The notes below the pieces were generated by a model that did not search any database, had not been told where the DNA came from, and was given only the letters and a program-made list of their open reading frames with translations. Below, one piece after another: positions 13,660-13,719 of a stretch of DNA of 13,719 nt. The position numbers and the translations under genes are program-made. The stretch is from Verrucomicrobiota bacterium (GTDB lineage Bacteria; Chlamydiota; Chlamydiia; Chlamydiales; FEN-1388): positions 1 through 13,719 of the forward strand of contig JAFEGS010000005.1 of NCBI GenBank assembly GCA_018239705.1. The letters are read 5' to 3'. Position 1 is the first letter of the stretch. The number at the start of each line of letters is the position of its first letter.

Positions 13660-13719
13660 TTTACCACCACAGAGCCCACAGAGATCACAGAGTGAGAAAT
13701 ACCCCTCTCTGTGATCTCT
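13660..13719 (+). terminator. Palindromic CACAGAG-repeat sequence after accC, cut by window end; possible terminator or repeat element
   Basis: AGAGATCACAGAG (13680-13692) and its exact complement (13707-13719) form a 13-bp stem over a 14-base loop, starting 25 bases after the accC stop. The left side contains three spaced copies of CACAGAG (around 13665-13692). The right arm runs to the last base of the window, so the stem could extend further and a T-run cannot be judged. It may be the accBC terminator or part of a dispersed CACAGAG-type palindrome. Confidence 0.55.

Overview
The window looks like a chromosome segment of an environmental chlamydia (phylum Chlamydiota, outside the genus Chlamydia; I cannot name the genus). 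The grounds are the gene order rpsA-nusA-infB-rbfA-truB, the run rpe-efp-accB-accC with a chlamydial-type second EF-P, a NusA and a TruB of short chlamydial length, and a eukaryote-like F-box protein beside the housekeeping genes.

Left part (1-2900). The window opens inside a glutamine-rich coiled-coil protein of unknown function on the + strand; its reading frame is open to the window edge, so its start lies outside. It meets, tail to tail with overlapping stop codons, a leftward cluster: a promoter with a perfect -35 box, a small F-box-like protein ending in a CaaX-type tetrapeptide, an aspartokinase reduced to its catalytic domain, and a four-helix membrane protein coupled to the kinase by an ATGA overlap.

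Right part (2940-13655). Ten kilobases of co-directional + strand genes follow. First come the translation and transcription genes rpsA (ribosomal protein S1), nusA, infB (IF2 with a nine-copy 12-residue repeat), rbfA and truB. Next, overlapping truB, is rpe (pentose phosphate epimerase), then efp (elongation factor P), and last accB and accC, two subunits of acetyl-CoA carboxylase. Most junctions are under 20 bp or overlapping, so this is probably one or a few operons. The two obvious breaks are a double hairpin between rpsA and nusA and a 165-bp near-perfect palindrome between efp and accB. In Chlamydia trachomatis, as I recall it, rpsA-truB and rpe-accC are separate loci; here they are joined.

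The most interesting items are (1) the F-box plus CaaX protein, a candidate secreted, host-lipidated effector; (2) the TA-flanked palindrome, which looks like a non-autonomous mobile element inserted exactly at the efp stop codon and carrying a good promoter facing accB; (3) the IF2 repeat, conserved as protein while its codons have diverged; and (4) the aspartokinase without regulatory ACT domains.
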